DNA from: an uncultured Bacteroidales bacterium
GTDB taxonomy: Bacteria; Bacteroidota; Bacteroidia; Bacteroidales; F082
NCBI GenBank assembly: GCA_947304185.1
Contig: CAMZAM010000003.1
Location: 62,001-126,000 of the forward strand
Direction: 5' to 3'
DNA length: 64,000 bases
The notes under the pieces were generated by a model, which searched no databases, had not been told where the DNA came from, and saw only the letters and a list, made by a program, of their open reading frames with translations. The translations under genes and the position numbers were made by a program. The stretch's first letter is position 1. The number at the start of each line of letters is the position of its first letter. Positions 42,887 through 52,161 of this stretch are shown here, piece by piece.

Positions 42887-42936
42887 TAGTTTGTAATTAC
42901 TGCATTTTAAAGGAAATTATCTAAAATTTTTATATT

Positions 42937-45210
42937 ATGTATCTGATAGTCAATAAGAAAGAATTAGCGCAGGATACCTTTATGATGGAAATCGAGGCTC
43001 CGCGTCTCTCGAGAGCGGCTCTCCCAGGGCAGTTCCTGATTATTAAAATGACAGAAAAAGCTGAGCGTATCCCGCTCACAATCAGTGATAATGACCCTTG
43101 GAACGGCACCGTGACAATCGTCTTCAAGGCTATCGGAAAATCGACTCAGGAGATGGCAAAATACAAGGTAGGCGACACCTTCCTTGATGTTGTGGGCCCT
43201 CTCGGACGTCCATCAGAGTTCATTCACATGTCGTATGAGGAGCGTAAGACCAAGAAATACGTCTTCATCGGCGGCGGCGTTGGTATCGCACCTATCTTCC
43301 CTCAGGTGAAGTGGTTGTATCATAACGGCGTGAAAGCCGACGTCATCATCGGCGCCCGTACTCACAGCCTCCTCGTATACGAAGATGAACTCTCGTCAAT
43401 GTCGAATCTTTACGTCACAACAGATGACGGAACTTCAGAATATAAAGGTCTCGTCACCGACATGCTGCAACGTCTCGTTGATCAAGGCAATCACTACGAC
43501 GAATGCATCGCCATCGGCCCGATGATCATGATGAAGTTTGTGTGCCAGCTCGCACAGAAACTCAACATCAAATGTACTGTGTCGATGAATGCCTTGATGG
43601 TCGATGGTACCGGTATGTGCGGCGCCTGCCGTATCAGTGTGGGCGGCCAAACCAAGTTCACCTGCGTCGACGGCCCTGAGTTCGACGGTGCTAAGGTCGA
43701 CTTTGCAGAGGCAATGAAACGTCAGTCGATGTATAACAACGTGGTTGAGCATAAACAGCTTGAAAACGCTGAGAAAGCCGAAGGCCATAAATGCCATGTG
43801 GGCGGCATCCTCGATGAGCCTCGCGATAAGAAACATCGTGTGAAGATAACCGAGCAGGATCCGTTGGTGCGTGCCCATAACTTCGATGAGGTGTGTCTCG
43901 GCTACACTGCAGAAGAAGCCATCGTTGAAGCACAGCGCTGTCTGAACTGCGGCCGTCCACAGTGCGTCACAGGCTGTCCGGTCAACATCAACATCCCTGG
44001 ATTCGTTAAGAAGGTGGCTGAAGGCGACTTCCTAGGTGCCGCGCAGATTATCGACGAAGACTCAGCATTGCCGGCTGTCTGCGGTCGTGTGTGCCCGCAG
44101 GAGACACAGTGCGAAGGCAAATGCGTGATGGGAGTGAAGTTCGAGCCTATCGCCATCGGAAAACTCGAACGTTTCGTGGGCGACTGGTCACGTGAGAACA
44201 ATATCAACCTTGTGAAGCCTATCAAGAAGAACGGTAAACGTGTCGCTGTCATCGGATCAGGCCCTTCAGGCCTCACATGTGCTAAAGAATTGTTGGTGCG
44301 TGGCTACGACGTCACAGTGTTTGAGGCTCTGCATGAGTTCGGCGGCGTGTTGGCTTACGGCATCCCGTCGTTCCGTCTGCCGAAAGAGACCGTCGTCCGT
44401 CATGAGGTGGAGAACGTGATGCGTCTCGGCGGCCATTTCTTCAAAGACGTGGTCATCGGACGTACCGCATCAATTGAGTCACTCATGAAAGATGAGCATT
44501 TCGACGCTGTGTTCATTGGCTCAGGCGCCGGTCTGCCTAAGTTTATGAACATCCCGGGCGAGAACCTCTGCGGTGTCGTCTCGGCTAATGAGTTCCTGAC
44601 AAGAAATAACCTGTTATTCGCATATAAAGAAGGCTTTGAGACGCCAAACTACGTTGGTAAGAAGGTGGCTGTCGTCGGTGGCGGTAACGTCGCTATGGAC
44701 GCCGCCCGTACTGCCTTACGTCTCGGCGCCGACGTGCATATCGTGTATCGTCGTTCTGAGGCTGAGCTTCCGGCACGTGCCGAAGAGGTGCATCACGCCA
44801 AGGAGGAAGGCATTCAGTTTGACCTTCTCTGCAACCCTGTCGAGATCCTCGGCAACGAAGACGGCTGGGTCAACGGCATGAAATGCATCCGCATGGGTCT
44901 CGGCGAGCCTGACGCATCGGGTAGAAGACGTCCAGTGGAGATCAAAGGCTCGGAGTTTGTGCTCGATGTCGACATGGTCGTCATGGCCCTCGGCACATCG
45001 CCTAACCCGTTGATTTTCAGAACAACACCAGGTCTGAACGCCGACAAGCACGGATGTATCATCGCTAACGACAACGGTCGTACCACACGTAACGGCGTGT
45101 ATGCCGGTGGTGATGCCGTCAGCGGTGCCGCGACGGTGATCCTCGCCATGGGAGCCGGTAAGAAGGCCGCAAAGGCCATCGACGACTACCTACGAGGTGA
45201 GATGATGTAA
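42937..45210 (+). CDS. Fused NfnA-NfnB (SudB-SudA) type NADH/ferredoxin-NADP oxidoreductase
   Basis: The 757-residue protein joins two normally separate subunits. Residues 1-285 are a ferredoxin-reductase-like FAD/NAD module with a [2Fe-2S] site (GMCGACRISVGG ... FTCVDGPEF), as in NfnA/SudB/PyrK. Residues from about 300 on are the glutamate-synthase-small-subunit-like NfnB/SudA. They have [4Fe-4S] motifs CLNCGRPQCVTGCP (about 335) and CGRVCPQETQCEGKC (about 385), then FAD and NADPH folds (IGSGPSGLTCAKEL, VVGGGNVAMDAARTAL, YAGGDAVSGAATVI). It would couple NADH, ferredoxin and NADP, possibly by flavin-based bifurcation. It is monocistronic between its own promoter and a strong terminator. A glutamate synthase role is less likely because no large subunit is present. 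Confidence 0.9.
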   Translation: MYLIVNKKELAQDTFMMEIEAPRLSRAALPGQFLIIKMTEKAERIPLTISDNDPWNGTVTIVFKAIGKSTQEMAKYKVGDTFLDVVGPLGRPSEFIHMSYEERKTKKYVFIGGGVGIAPIFPQVKWLYHNGVKADVIIGARTHSLLVYEDELSSMSNLYVTTDDGTSEYKGLVTDMLQRLVDQGNHYDECIAIGPMIMMKFVCQLAQKLNIKCTVSMNALMVDGTGMCGACRISVGGQTKFTCVDGPEFDGAKVDFAEAMKRQSMYNNVVEHKQLENAEKAEGHKCHVGGILDEPRDKKHRVKITEQDPLVRAHNFDEVCLGYTAEEAIVEAQRCLNCGRPQCVTGCPVNINIPGFVKKVAEGDFLGAAQIIDEDSALPAVCGRVCPQETQCEGKCVMGVKFEPIAIGKLERFVGDWSRENNINLVKPIKKNGKRVAVIGSGPSGLTCAKELLVRGYDVTVFEALHEFGGVLAYGIPSFRLPKETVVRHEVENVMRLGGHFFKDVVIGRTASIESLMKDEHFDAVFIGSGAGLPKFMNIPGENLCGVVSANEFLTRNNLLFAYKEGFETPNYVGKKVAVVGGGNVAMDAARTALRLGADVHIVYRRSEAELPARAEEVHHAKEEGIQFDLLCNPVEILGNEDGWVNGMKCIRMGLGEPDASGRRRPVEIKGSEFVLDVDMVVMALGTSPNPLIFRTTPGLNADKHGCIIANDNGRTTRNGVYAGGDAVSGAATVILAMGAGKKAAKAIDDYLRGEMM

Positions 45211-45270
45211 CATTGGCTTTTGGCATTTGGCCTTTGGCAGCCAATGGCTAATAGCCAATAGCCAACAGCA

Positions 45271-45310
45271 AAAAAAGTTTGTAAAGAATGTACACTTTAC
45301 AAACTTTTTT
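45271..45310 (+). terminator. Terminator after the Nfn-like gene
   Basis: A perfect 16-bp stem, AAAAAAGTTTGTAAAG against CTTTACAAACTTTTTT, with an 8-base loop and T-run. It ends one base before the -7 box of the riboswitch transcript. Confidence 0.9.
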
Positions 45311-45311
45311 G

Positions 45312-45319
45312 TATTTTTG
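45312..45319 (+). promoter_or_regulatory. -7 box of the cobalamin riboswitch transcript
   Basis: TATTTTTG followed by C lies 5 bp before the riboswitch P1 stem. The -33 region would fall in the preceding terminator arm. Confidence 0.65.
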
Positions 45320-45323
45320 CAGT

Positions 45324-45486
45324 CGATTTCAGGTGCCTGAAGAAGGCTCAATAGGGAATCGGGTGAAAACCCCGGACAGTTCCCGCTGCTGTAAACTCTT
45401 GCAGCGCCTGCAGATGTCACTGTTTATCCCATATAAACGGGAAGACGCTGGCGTAAGGAGTGAGTCAGAAGACCTGCCTGAAATCG
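45324..45486 (+). ncRNA. Cobalamin (B12) riboswitch
   Basis: The aptamer is closed by a perfect 10-bp P1 stem, CGATTTCAGG against CCTGAAATCG. Inside are the conserved GGTGCC opening, AATAGGGAATCGGGTGAAAA with CCCCGGACAG, TTCCCGCTGCTGTAA and the B12 box AGTCAGAAGACCTGCC near the 3' end. It lies 51 bp upstream of a BtuB-like receptor gene. In Bacteroidota such riboswitches usually lower translation when B12 is plentiful, so the btuBG-like genes should be induced by B12 shortage. Confidence 0.95.
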
Positions 45487-45537
45487 AAGACATTTGAGAC
45501 TTTCGGGATAAGAGTCGGTCGAAGAATTCAGATTGGT

Positions 45538-47445
45538 ATGAAGAAATTGTGTGTAATGCTGTTTCTTTTAGTTTCCTTTGCCGCTTTGGCTCAGGATACT
45601 ATCGTTTTGCAATCTGTGGAGGTCAACGCTGCTGCCATCAGGCAGAACCAAGCCGAGGCCGCCATGGAACGCAAGATGGACACCGCTCTGCTGAAACGTC
45701 TCAACACAATAACAATGTCACAGCTGCTCATCCAGCACAGCCCCGTCTTCATCAAGACATATGGCCCTGGCGGGGTAGCGACGGCATCGTTCAGAGGCAC
45801 CACCGCAAGCCACACCCTCGTGCTGTGGAACGGATTCCCAATCAACGCACCAACACTCGGACAGGTCGACTTCAGCACCATCCCGGTGTTTATGACCGAG
45901 CAGGTGGCGTTGAAATGGGGTAGTGGCACGTCGGCTAACAGCGGCGGCCTCGGCGGCGCAGTTAACATCGAGAACACTCAGCATTTCGGCGAGGGCTGGA
46001 TCCTCGACCTGAAGCAGACATACGGCAGTTTCAATACCTTCGGCTCTTATATCACTGCCGGTTATTCATGGGCAAGTCACCTTTTGCGGGTGAAGGCTTA
46101 TCGTACCTCGAGCGACAACGACTTCGAGTACAATAACATAGGCGTGATCCCGCATCAGGTGATGAAGCAAAAAAACGGCGAATTCGTCGATTACGGCGTT
46201 ATGCCGGAATATCAATGGCGCTTTCGTAACTCATTGATAACCATAGTGTCATGGAACCAGTGGAGCGACCGTAACTGCCCGCAGATAATGCCTAACGTGG
46301 GTAACAGCGACCGAACGAAAGAATATACCGAAAACGGCTATTCGCGTAATTTTATCTCTTATAAAACCTATTGGGAATCAGGTAAGATTGAATTAAAATC
46401 GGCCTATTTCTACGAAAAACAGCATTATTTCCTGAATACATTTACCACCATCGGAACGCCGGTCACTACAATCGAATCGCTAAACGACGCTAATGTGCTG
46501 CACCAAATCGTAGATGTGTATCAAGACCTTTATAAATCATGGAAAATCAACGCCAAGGTGCAGTGGGACTACGAACAGGTGGAGTCGAACAACTACGATA
46601 ACACCGACAACCAGAACGCCGATCGCCATGTTCTGTCGTTATATGCCGCTTTGACTGGTAAGTTGTTGAAACCTATTGACTTACGTTTTACTTTGCGTAA
46701 CGACTGGGTCGACTGGAACTCAGCTGGAGTGTTCCCGACGGCTACTATGTCGTACAGCTGTATTTATCTTAAAGGTCTGAAAATCAATGCTGGATATAGT
46801 CATAACTACCGCAATCCGAGCTTAAACGACCTCTATTGGAATCCTGGAGGTAACAAAGACCTGAAGCCGGAAAACGGTCGCACCGTCGACGGAAATATCA
46901 TGTATGAAAGGAAGTTCGGACGTTTTTCTATTGAAAGCACGATGGGCGCATATTATTCAGAAGTGAAGGATTGGATACAATGGGTGCCTTCGCCATGGAG
47001 ATATTGGAGACCTGAAAATGTAGCTACTGTGGTGGCATACGGCACCGAGCTGCATCTGAAGATGAATTATTTCATCAGCGACTGGAATTTCTCGGTATCA
47101 GGCAACTATGTCTACAGTCATACCACCAACAAAGAAGACGGATTTCAGCTGATGTACATACCGCTGCATCACGCCAACGCATACGCGGAAGCGAAGTGGC
47201 GCACGTGGTATCTGAACTATACGATGGAGTATACCGGAAGGCGTAAGACACAGCTCGATACCGAAGAAGTGTTGGCAGGTCGACTCAATCCATACACTTT
47301 ACATCATTTGGCGATGGGCAAGCAGATAAGGAAGTTAACTGTCGAATTTAGGATAAATAACATCACAAACGTCGATTATCAGGCAGTTTTGTATCGAGCG
47401 ATGCCCGGCAGAAGCTACGAAGTGAGTCTGAATTATAAACTTTAG
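45538..47445 (+). CDS. btuB: TonB-dependent cobalamin receptor (BtuB-like)
   Basis: This 635-residue outer-membrane protein has a signal peptide (MKKLCVMLFLLVSFAALAQ) and a plug domain (TITMSQLLIQHSPVF, GGVATASFRGTTASHTLVLWNGFPI, VALKWGSGTSANSGGLGGAVNI). A 22-strand-type barrel ends in the aromatic-terminated SYEVSLNYKL. The riboswitch just upstream identifies cobalamin or a corrinoid as the likely substrate. The ATG at 45538 is chosen because the longer frame to 45460 would translate riboswitch sequence. The next gene is a BtuG-like lipoprotein, the usual partner in Bacteroides. Confidence 0.92.
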   Translation: MKKLCVMLFLLVSFAALAQDTIVLQSVEVNAAAIRQNQAEAAMERKMDTALLKRLNTITMSQLLIQHSPVFIKTYGPGGVATASFRGTTASHTLVLWNGFPINAPTLGQVDFSTIPVFMTEQVALKWGSGTSANSGGLGGAVNIENTQHFGEGWILDLKQTYGSFNTFGSYITAGYSWASHLLRVKAYRTSSDNDFEYNNIGVIPHQVMKQKNGEFVDYGVMPEYQWRFRNSLITIVSWNQWSDRNCPQIMPNVGNSDRTKEYTENGYSRNFISYKTYWESGKIELKSAYFYEKQHYFLNTFTTIGTPVTTIESLNDANVLHQIVDVYQDLYKSWKINAKVQWDYEQVESNNYDNTDNQNADRHVLSLYAALTGKLLKPIDLRFTLRNDWVDWNSAGVFPTATMSYSCIYLKGLKINAGYSHNYRNPSLNDLYWNPGGNKDLKPENGRTVDGNIMYERKFGRFSIESTMGAYYSEVKDWIQWVPSPWRYWRPENVATVVAYGTELHLKMNYFISDWNFSVSGNYVYSHTTNKEDGFQLMYIPLHHANAYAEAKWRTWYLNYTMEYTGRRKTQLDTEEVLAGRLNPYTLHHLAMGKQIRKLTVEFRINNITNVDYQAVLYRAMPGRSYEVSLNYKL

Positions 47446-47498
47446 TATTGAATTATTTGATATTATTATTGAAATATTGAATATTAGTTTTAATAATT

Positions 47499-48569
47499 AT
47501 GAAAAAAACGTTTTTAGTTTTGATGATTGCAATCTCGCTGACATTTGTCGGTTGCAAAAAAGAAAAGAAAACCGTTGATCCTGCGCCGGAGGAATTCTCA
47601 GTGGGCAAGGGTGTTTTCATTTTAAACGAAGGTACTTTTACATACGCTAATGCATCGCTTTCGTTTTACGATTTCGATAAGAATGAGGTCGAAAACAACC
47701 TGTTTTTCAGGGTTAACGATGCTCCTGTAGGCGATGTCGGGCAGTCGATGACGATGATTGGCAATGATTTGTACATCGTGGTCAACAATAGCAAATATAT
47801 TTATAAGGTGAATGCCAAGACCATCAAATACAAGGCCAAAATCGAAGGTTTCAACTCGCCGCGACAGATGATTCAGGTGAGCGATAACAAGGCTTACGTG
47901 TCGGATATCGAGAGTCCGGGCTTCTGGACGATGAACCTCAGCACCAATGCTTTGACTTTTGTCGACTATGGCAGCGCTACCGAGGCTATGGTGAAGGTCG
48001 GCAACGAGGTGTATATGTCAAACTGGTCGAATTATTACGTTCCGTCGGGCTCAAATAAGACCATTCAAGTCATTGATTGTGAGGCTGATACGCTTGTCGC
48101 AACCATTGAAGTCGCTCAAGAGCCTAACTCGATGGTTGTAGATAAGAACAACCACATCTGGGTGTCGTGCAGCGGCGGTTACATGACTCCTTGCGACCCT
48201 GCCATCATTTGCATCGATGCGGCTACACATAGCGTGTTACATCGTTTCGACCTCGCTGAAGGCAGCTATCCGAGCGGTCTGACCGTTGATGCAGCAGGGG
48301 AGAACGTCTATTTTATGAATGGTGGCTACGGCACACTTGACATATATAAAGTGTCGGCCGATGCCACTGAACTCCCTGAAACTCCGTTTATTACATCTGA
48401 AGGTAAGGTGTTTTACAACCTGAAAGTCAACCCGGAGAATGGCGATTTGTACGTCACCGATGCGAAAAACTACGTGCAGAACGGCGATCTGCTGCGTTAT
48501 TCAGCCGATGGCACGCTCCTCGGCACCTTCTCACTCGGCATAATCCCGAGCTATATGCTTTTCAATTAA
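47499..48569 (+). CDS. btuG: BtuG-like surface lipoprotein, beta-propeller
   Basis: This 356-residue protein has a lipobox (SLTFVGC) and a YncE-like seven-bladed propeller with repeated segments such as FILNEGTFTYANASLSFYD, MTMIGNDLYIVVNNS, VSDNKAYVSDI, VDKNNHIWVSC and VNPENGDLYVTDAKNYV. In Bacteroides, BtuG binds B12 with very high affinity and passes it to BtuB. It lies 53 bp after the receptor gene under the same riboswitch, with a terminator after it. Identity with characterised BtuG was not measured. Confidence 0.8.
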   Translation: MKKTFLVLMIAISLTFVGCKKEKKTVDPAPEEFSVGKGVFILNEGTFTYANASLSFYDFDKNEVENNLFFRVNDAPVGDVGQSMTMIGNDLYIVVNNSKYIYKVNAKTIKYKAKIEGFNSPRQMIQVSDNKAYVSDIESPGFWTMNLSTNALTFVDYGSATEAMVKVGNEVYMSNWSNYYVPSGSNKTIQVIDCEADTLVATIEVAQEPNSMVVDKNNHIWVSCSGGYMTPCDPAIICIDAATHSVLHRFDLAEGSYPSGLTVDAAGENVYFMNGGYGTLDIYKVSADATELPETPFITSEGKVFYNLKVNPENGDLYVTDAKNYVQNGDLLRYSADGTLLGTFSLGIIPSYMLFN

Positions 48570-48587
48570 TATAATCCTAATTTGCTC

Positions 48588-48624
48588 GAAGAACCGCCTT
48601 CCAAGGGCGGTTCTTCTTTTTTTA
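48588..48624 (+). terminator. Terminator after the btuBG-like genes
   Basis: GAAGAACCGCC and GGCGGTTCTTC pair around a 7-base loop and are followed by a T-run. A strong intrinsic terminator. Confidence 0.9.
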
Positions 48625-48632
48625 TACAATTG

Positions 48633-48664
48633 TTGGTGAGAATAACATTTTTTTTGTATTTTTG
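48633..48664 (+). promoter_or_regulatory. Promoter of the frdCAB operon
   Basis: TTG (48633-48635), 21 bp and TATTTTTG (48657-48664) resemble the Bacteroidota promoter with a slightly long spacer. frdC starts 23 bp downstream. Confidence 0.6.
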
Positions 48665-48687
48665 TAAATTGAATTAATCATTTTCAA

Positions 48688-49341
48688 ATGGGCAAAAAAG
48701 GTTTATCCTCAATCACTAAGAAGCTGATAATGGCCGTCACTGGCGGCGGTTTGGTGTTTTTCCTGCTGTTTCACGGCGCGATGAATGTCGTCTCGATATT
48801 CTCAGAAGACGGATATCGCTGGATATGCGAGTTTTTAGGTGCTAACTGGTATGCTATCGTAGGAACGATAGGGCTTGCCATACTTGTGATTCTGCATCTC
48901 ATCTACGCCTTCATCTTGTCATATCAGAACTTCAAAGCGCGTGGGCGCCAGCGTTATGCAGTAAACGAACGTCCTGAAGGCGTGTCATGGGCCTCGAAAA
49001 ACATGCTCGCGATAGGAGCCTTCATACTGTTCGGACTCGTGTTCCACCTCTACGACTTCTGGTCGAAGATGCAGCTCGCTGAACTTAAAGGCGGCGCTCC
49101 CGTCGACGGCATCGATCAGATAAAATTCATCTTCTCGAACAACTATTTTAGCATAATGTACCTGCTTTGGCTTGTCGCGATATGGTTCCATCTGTCGCAT
49201 GGTATCGCCAGCGTGATGCAGTCGATAGGATGGAACAACCACGTCTGGCAAAACCGCATCGAATGGCTAGGCAAGTTCTTCGCCGCTGTCATTGTTTTGA
49301 TGTTTGCCTCGGTTGTAATATATTATTGGTTAATTGTTTAG
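48688..49341 (+). CDS. frdC: Fumarate reductase/succinate dehydrogenase cytochrome b subunit
   Basis: This 217-residue membrane anchor is of the Bacteroidota type, with five hydrophobic segments. Candidate haem-ligand histidines lie in LLFHGAMNVV, VILHLIYAF, VFHLYDFW and WFHLSHGIASVM. It docks the FrdAB catalytic pair to the membrane and exchanges electrons with menaquinone. In an anaerobic fermenter it most likely works as fumarate reductase, giving succinate. It is first in frdCAB, 34 bp before the flavoprotein gene. Confidence 0.93.
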   Translation: MGKKGLSSITKKLIMAVTGGGLVFFLLFHGAMNVVSIFSEDGYRWICEFLGANWYAIVGTIGLAILVILHLIYAFILSYQNFKARGRQRYAVNERPEGVSWASKNMLAIGAFILFGLVFHLYDFWSKMQLAELKGGAPVDGIDQIKFIFSNNYFSIMYLLWLVAIWFHLSHGIASVMQSIGWNNHVWQNRIEWLGKFFAAVIVLMFASVVIYYWLIV

Positions 49342-49375
49342 ATATATTTACTTAAAGTAATACTTTAATATAGAT

Positions 49376-51310
49376 ATGGAGCTGAATTCTAAGATACCGA
49401 CAGGCCCTTTGGCCGAAAAATGGACGAAATATAAGACCGAGCAGAAGCTCGTCAACCCTGCCAACAAACGTAAGTTCGACATCATTGTGATAGGCACCGG
49501 ACTGGCTGGTGCGTCGGCTGCAGCTTCGTTCGGCGAACTGGGGTTCAACGTGAAAGTCTTCTGCATCCAGGATAGCCCGCGTCGCGCGCATAGCATCGCC
49601 GCCCAAGGTGGCATCAACGCGGCGAAGAACTATCCTAATGACGGCGACAGCGTTCAACGCCTGTTCAACGACACCATCAAGGGCGGCGATTACCGTGCGC
49701 GCGAGGCTAACGTTTACCGTCTGGCAGAGGTGAGCAACAGCATCATCGACCAATGCGTCGCACAAGGAGTGCCGTTTGCCCGCGACTACAGCGGACTTCT
49801 GGCTAACCGTTCATTCGGTGGCGCTCAGGTGTCAAGGACGTTCTACGCCAAGGGTCAGACAGGACAACAGCTGCTTTTAGGCGCCTATGGGGCTCTCAGC
49901 AAGGAGATAGAGAAGGGGACGGTGAAGATGTATCCTCGCCGTGAGATGATGGATCTCGTCGTCGTTGACGGCCGTGCAAGAGGCGTCATTGTAAGAAACC
50001 TCGTCACAGGCGAGCTCGAGAGATACTCGGCACATGCTGTCGTGATAGCTTCCGGAGGCTACGGACGCGTGTTCTACCTCTCGACAAACGCAATGTCATC
50101 CAACGGATCGGCTATCTGGCAGTGCTATAAGAAGGGCGCCTGCATGGCAAACCCTTGCTTCACGCAGATCCACCCTACATGTATCCCGGTGCACGGCGAC
50201 TACCAGTCGAAACTGACGCTGATGAGCGAGTCGCTGCGTAACGACGGCCGTATCTGGGTGCCGAAAGACGCCGAGAAAGCCCGTCTGCTTCGCGAAGGCA
50301 AGATCAAAGCCACCGATATCCCTGAAGAAGAACGCGACTACTACCTCGAACGTCGTTATCCTTCATTCGGCAACCTGGTCCCACGTGACGTAGCATCACG
50401 CGCGGCCAAGGAGAGATGCGATGCAGGATACGGGGTCAACAACACTGGCCGCGCGGTGTATCTCGACTTCAAAGAAGCTATACAACGTCTTGGACGTCAA
50501 GCAGTTGAGGAGAAATACGGTAACCTCTTCGAGATGTACGAACGTATCGTCGACGAGAACCCGTATGTCACCCCGATGATGATATATCCTGCCGTCCACT
50601 ATACCATGGGCGGTCTATGGGTCGACTACGAGCTGCAGACCACGGTGAAAGGTCTGTTCGCAGCAGGTGAGGCCAATTTCTCCGACCACGGAGCTAACCG
50701 TTTGGGAGCATCAGCCCTCATGCAAGGCCTCTCAGATGGATATTTTGTGCTTCCATACACCATGCAGAACTATCTCGCCGACCAGATCAACGAAAAACCG
50801 TTAGCGACAAACCTTCCACAATTTGAGGAGGCGGAAAACGCTGTGCGTCAACGTATTACAAGGATTTTGTCGATAAATGGCGATATCGTAACTGACAATA
50901 TTCATCGTCGTTTGGGACGCATTATGTGGGAGAAAGTCGGCATGTCGCGCACCGAACAGAGTCTCAAGGAAGCCATCGAGGAGATCAAGGCTTTGAGAGA
51001 GGAGTTTTGGACACGTGTCAAGGTGCCTAACGTCGAAGGTATGAACACCGAGCTGGAGAAGGCACTGCGTGTCGCCGACTTCCTCGAGATGGGCGAGCTC
51101 ATCGCACGCGACGCCTTGATGCGTAACGAGTCGTGCGGCGGTCATTTCCGTGCCGAATATCAGACCCCTGACGGTGAGGCCATGCGTGATGACGAGCATT
51201 ATGCCTTTGTCGCCGCCTACGAGTTCCAAGGTGTTGATAATGAGCCGATTCTGCATAAGGAAGAGCTCAAATTCGAGAATGTTGAACTGAAACAAAGAAA
51301 TTACAAGTAG
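49376..51310 (+). CDS. frdA: Fumarate reductase/succinate dehydrogenase flavoprotein subunit
   Basis: This 644-residue FAD subunit shows the dinucleotide motif [13 protein letters not shown] and the [15 protein letters not shown]-attachment region. The active site has [49 protein letters not shown] and [14 protein letters not shown]. The enzyme interconverts fumarate and succinate. The length and motif spacing fit the Bacteroidota/Bacillus branch rather than E. coli FrdA. A repeat fragment separates it from frdB. Confidence 0.96.
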   Translation: MELNSKIPTGPLAEKWTKYKTEQKLVNPANKRKFDIIVIGTGLAGASAAASFGELGFNVKVFCIQDSPRRAHSIAAQGGINAAKNYPNDGDSVQRLFNDTIKGGDYRAREANVYRLAEVSNSIIDQCVAQGVPFARDYSGLLANRSFGGAQVSRTFYAKGQTGQQLLLGAYGALSKEIEKGTVKMYPRREMMDLVVVDGRARGVIVRNLVTGELERYSAHAVVIASGGYGRVFYLSTNAMSSNGSAIWQCYKKGACMANPCFTQIHPTCIPVHGDYQSKLTLMSESLRNDGRIWVPKDAEKARLLREGKIKATDIPEEERDYYLERRYPSFGNLVPRDVASRAAKERCDAGYGVNNTGRAVYLDFKEAIQRLGRQAVEEKYGNLFEMYERIVDENPYVTPMMIYPAVHYTMGGLWVDYELQTTVKGLFAAGEANFSDHGANRLGASALMQGLSDGYFVLPYTMQNYLADQINEKPLATNLPQFEEAENAVRQRITRILSINGDIVTDNIHRRLGRIMWEKVGMSRTEQSLKEAIEEIKALREEFWTRVKVPNVEGMNTELEKALRVADFLEMGELIARDALMRNESCGGHFRAEYQTPDGEAMRDDEHYAFVAAYEFQGVDNEPILHKEELKFENVELKQRNYK

Positions 51311-51319
51311 TTCTCTCCC

Positions 51320-51360
51320 GTCATTTCGACCGAAGCGAAGCGGAGTGGAGAAATCTCCTG
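51320..51360. repeat. Half copy of the GTCATTTCGA repeat (left end)
   Basis: This starts GTCATTTCGACCGAAGCGAA and runs to GGAGAAATCTCCTG, matching the left arm of the element at 15462-15565. It occupies most of the 71-bp gap between frdA and frdB, inside an operon. Confidence 0.75.
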
Positions 51361-51381
51361 TAAAAAAGAAAGACACAAGCT

Positions 51382-52137
51382 ATGAATATAAAATTAAAAA
51401 TCTGGCGCCAGAAAAACGCTTCATCTAAAGGTAAATTTGTTGATTATCAACTCAATAACGTTCCTGCTGAAGCGTCATTCCTTGAGATGCTCGACATTCT
51501 CAACGAGCAGCTTGTCTTGAAAGGCGAGGACCCTGTGACCTTCGACCACGACTGTCGTGAAGGCATCTGCGGCGCCTGTGGATTATATATCAACGGACAT
51601 CCTCACGGACGTTTCAAAAACACCACCACATGCCAGCTGCATATGCGTAAGTTCAAGGATGGCGACACCATCACCGTCGAGCCGTGGCGCTCGGAAGCGT
51701 TCCCTATCATCAAGGATCTGATGGTCGACCGTACTGCTTTGGATAAGCTCATCCAGGCTGGAGGATATATCTCCGTTCACACCGGCGGAGTGCCTGACGC
51801 CAACGCCATCCCGATCAACAAACATAACGCTGATCTGGCAATGGATGCTGCATCATGCATAGGCTGCGGAGCTTGCGTGGCGGCATGTAAAAACGGCAGC
51901 GCCATGCTCTTCGTGGGTGCTAAGGTGTCGCAGTTCGCACTTCTCCCGCAAGGACAGGTAGAATCGGCCGACAGAGTGCAGAAGATGGTGGCAAGGATGG
52001 ATGAGCTGGGCTTCGGAAGTTGCTCAAACACCTACGCCTGCCAGGCAGAATGCCCTAAAGGCATCTCGGTGACGAACATCGCCCGTATGAATAGACAGTT
52101 TTTGGCAGCGAAAATTGCCGAACCAATAAAAAAATAA
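51382..52137 (+). CDS. frdB: Fumarate reductase/succinate dehydrogenase iron-sulfur subunit
   Basis: The 251-residue subunit has a plant-type [2Fe-2S] site ([16 protein letters not shown], then [10 protein letters not shown]) and cysteine motifs for the [4Fe-4S] and [3Fe-4S] centres ([34 protein letters not shown]). It carries electrons between FrdA and the cytochrome b. It is the last gene of frdCAB. A separate promoter for the glycosyltransferase begins only 3 bp after its stop. Confidence 0.96.
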   Translation: MNIKLKIWRQKNASSKGKFVDYQLNNVPAEASFLEMLDILNEQLVLKGEDPVTFDHDCREGICGACGLYINGHPHGRFKNTTTCQLHMRKFKDGDTITVEPWRSEAFPIIKDLMVDRTALDKLIQAGGYISVHTGGVPDANAIPINKHNADLAMDAASCIGCGACVAACKNGSAMLFVGAKVSQFALLPQGQVESADRVQKMVARMDELGFGSCSNTYACQAECPKGISVTNIARMNRQFLAAKIAEPIKK

Positions 52138-52139
52138 CT

Positions 52140-52147
52140 TAACTTTG
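52140..52147 (+). promoter_or_regulatory. -7 box for the glycosyltransferase-purD gene run
   Basis: TAACTTTG followed by CAA lies 14 bp before the GTG start at 52162. The -33 box would lie inside frdB and is not clear. Confidence 0.6.
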
Positions 52148-52161
52148 CAAAAACTAACTAG

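Noticed and set aside
42937-45210. Glutamate synthase small subunit
   Set aside because: No large subunit is encoded nearby, and the N-terminal half is the NfnA/SudB-type FAD and [2Fe-2S] module.
45209-45270. TTGGC/GCCAA-rich stretch as a CRISPR-like or tandem array
   Set aside because: The units are short, irregular and lack spacers; it is a low-complexity dispersed repeat before the terminator.
45460-45537. Upstream extension of the BtuB-like protein
   Set aside because: It lies in the riboswitch and its leader; the signal peptide begins at the ATG at 45538.
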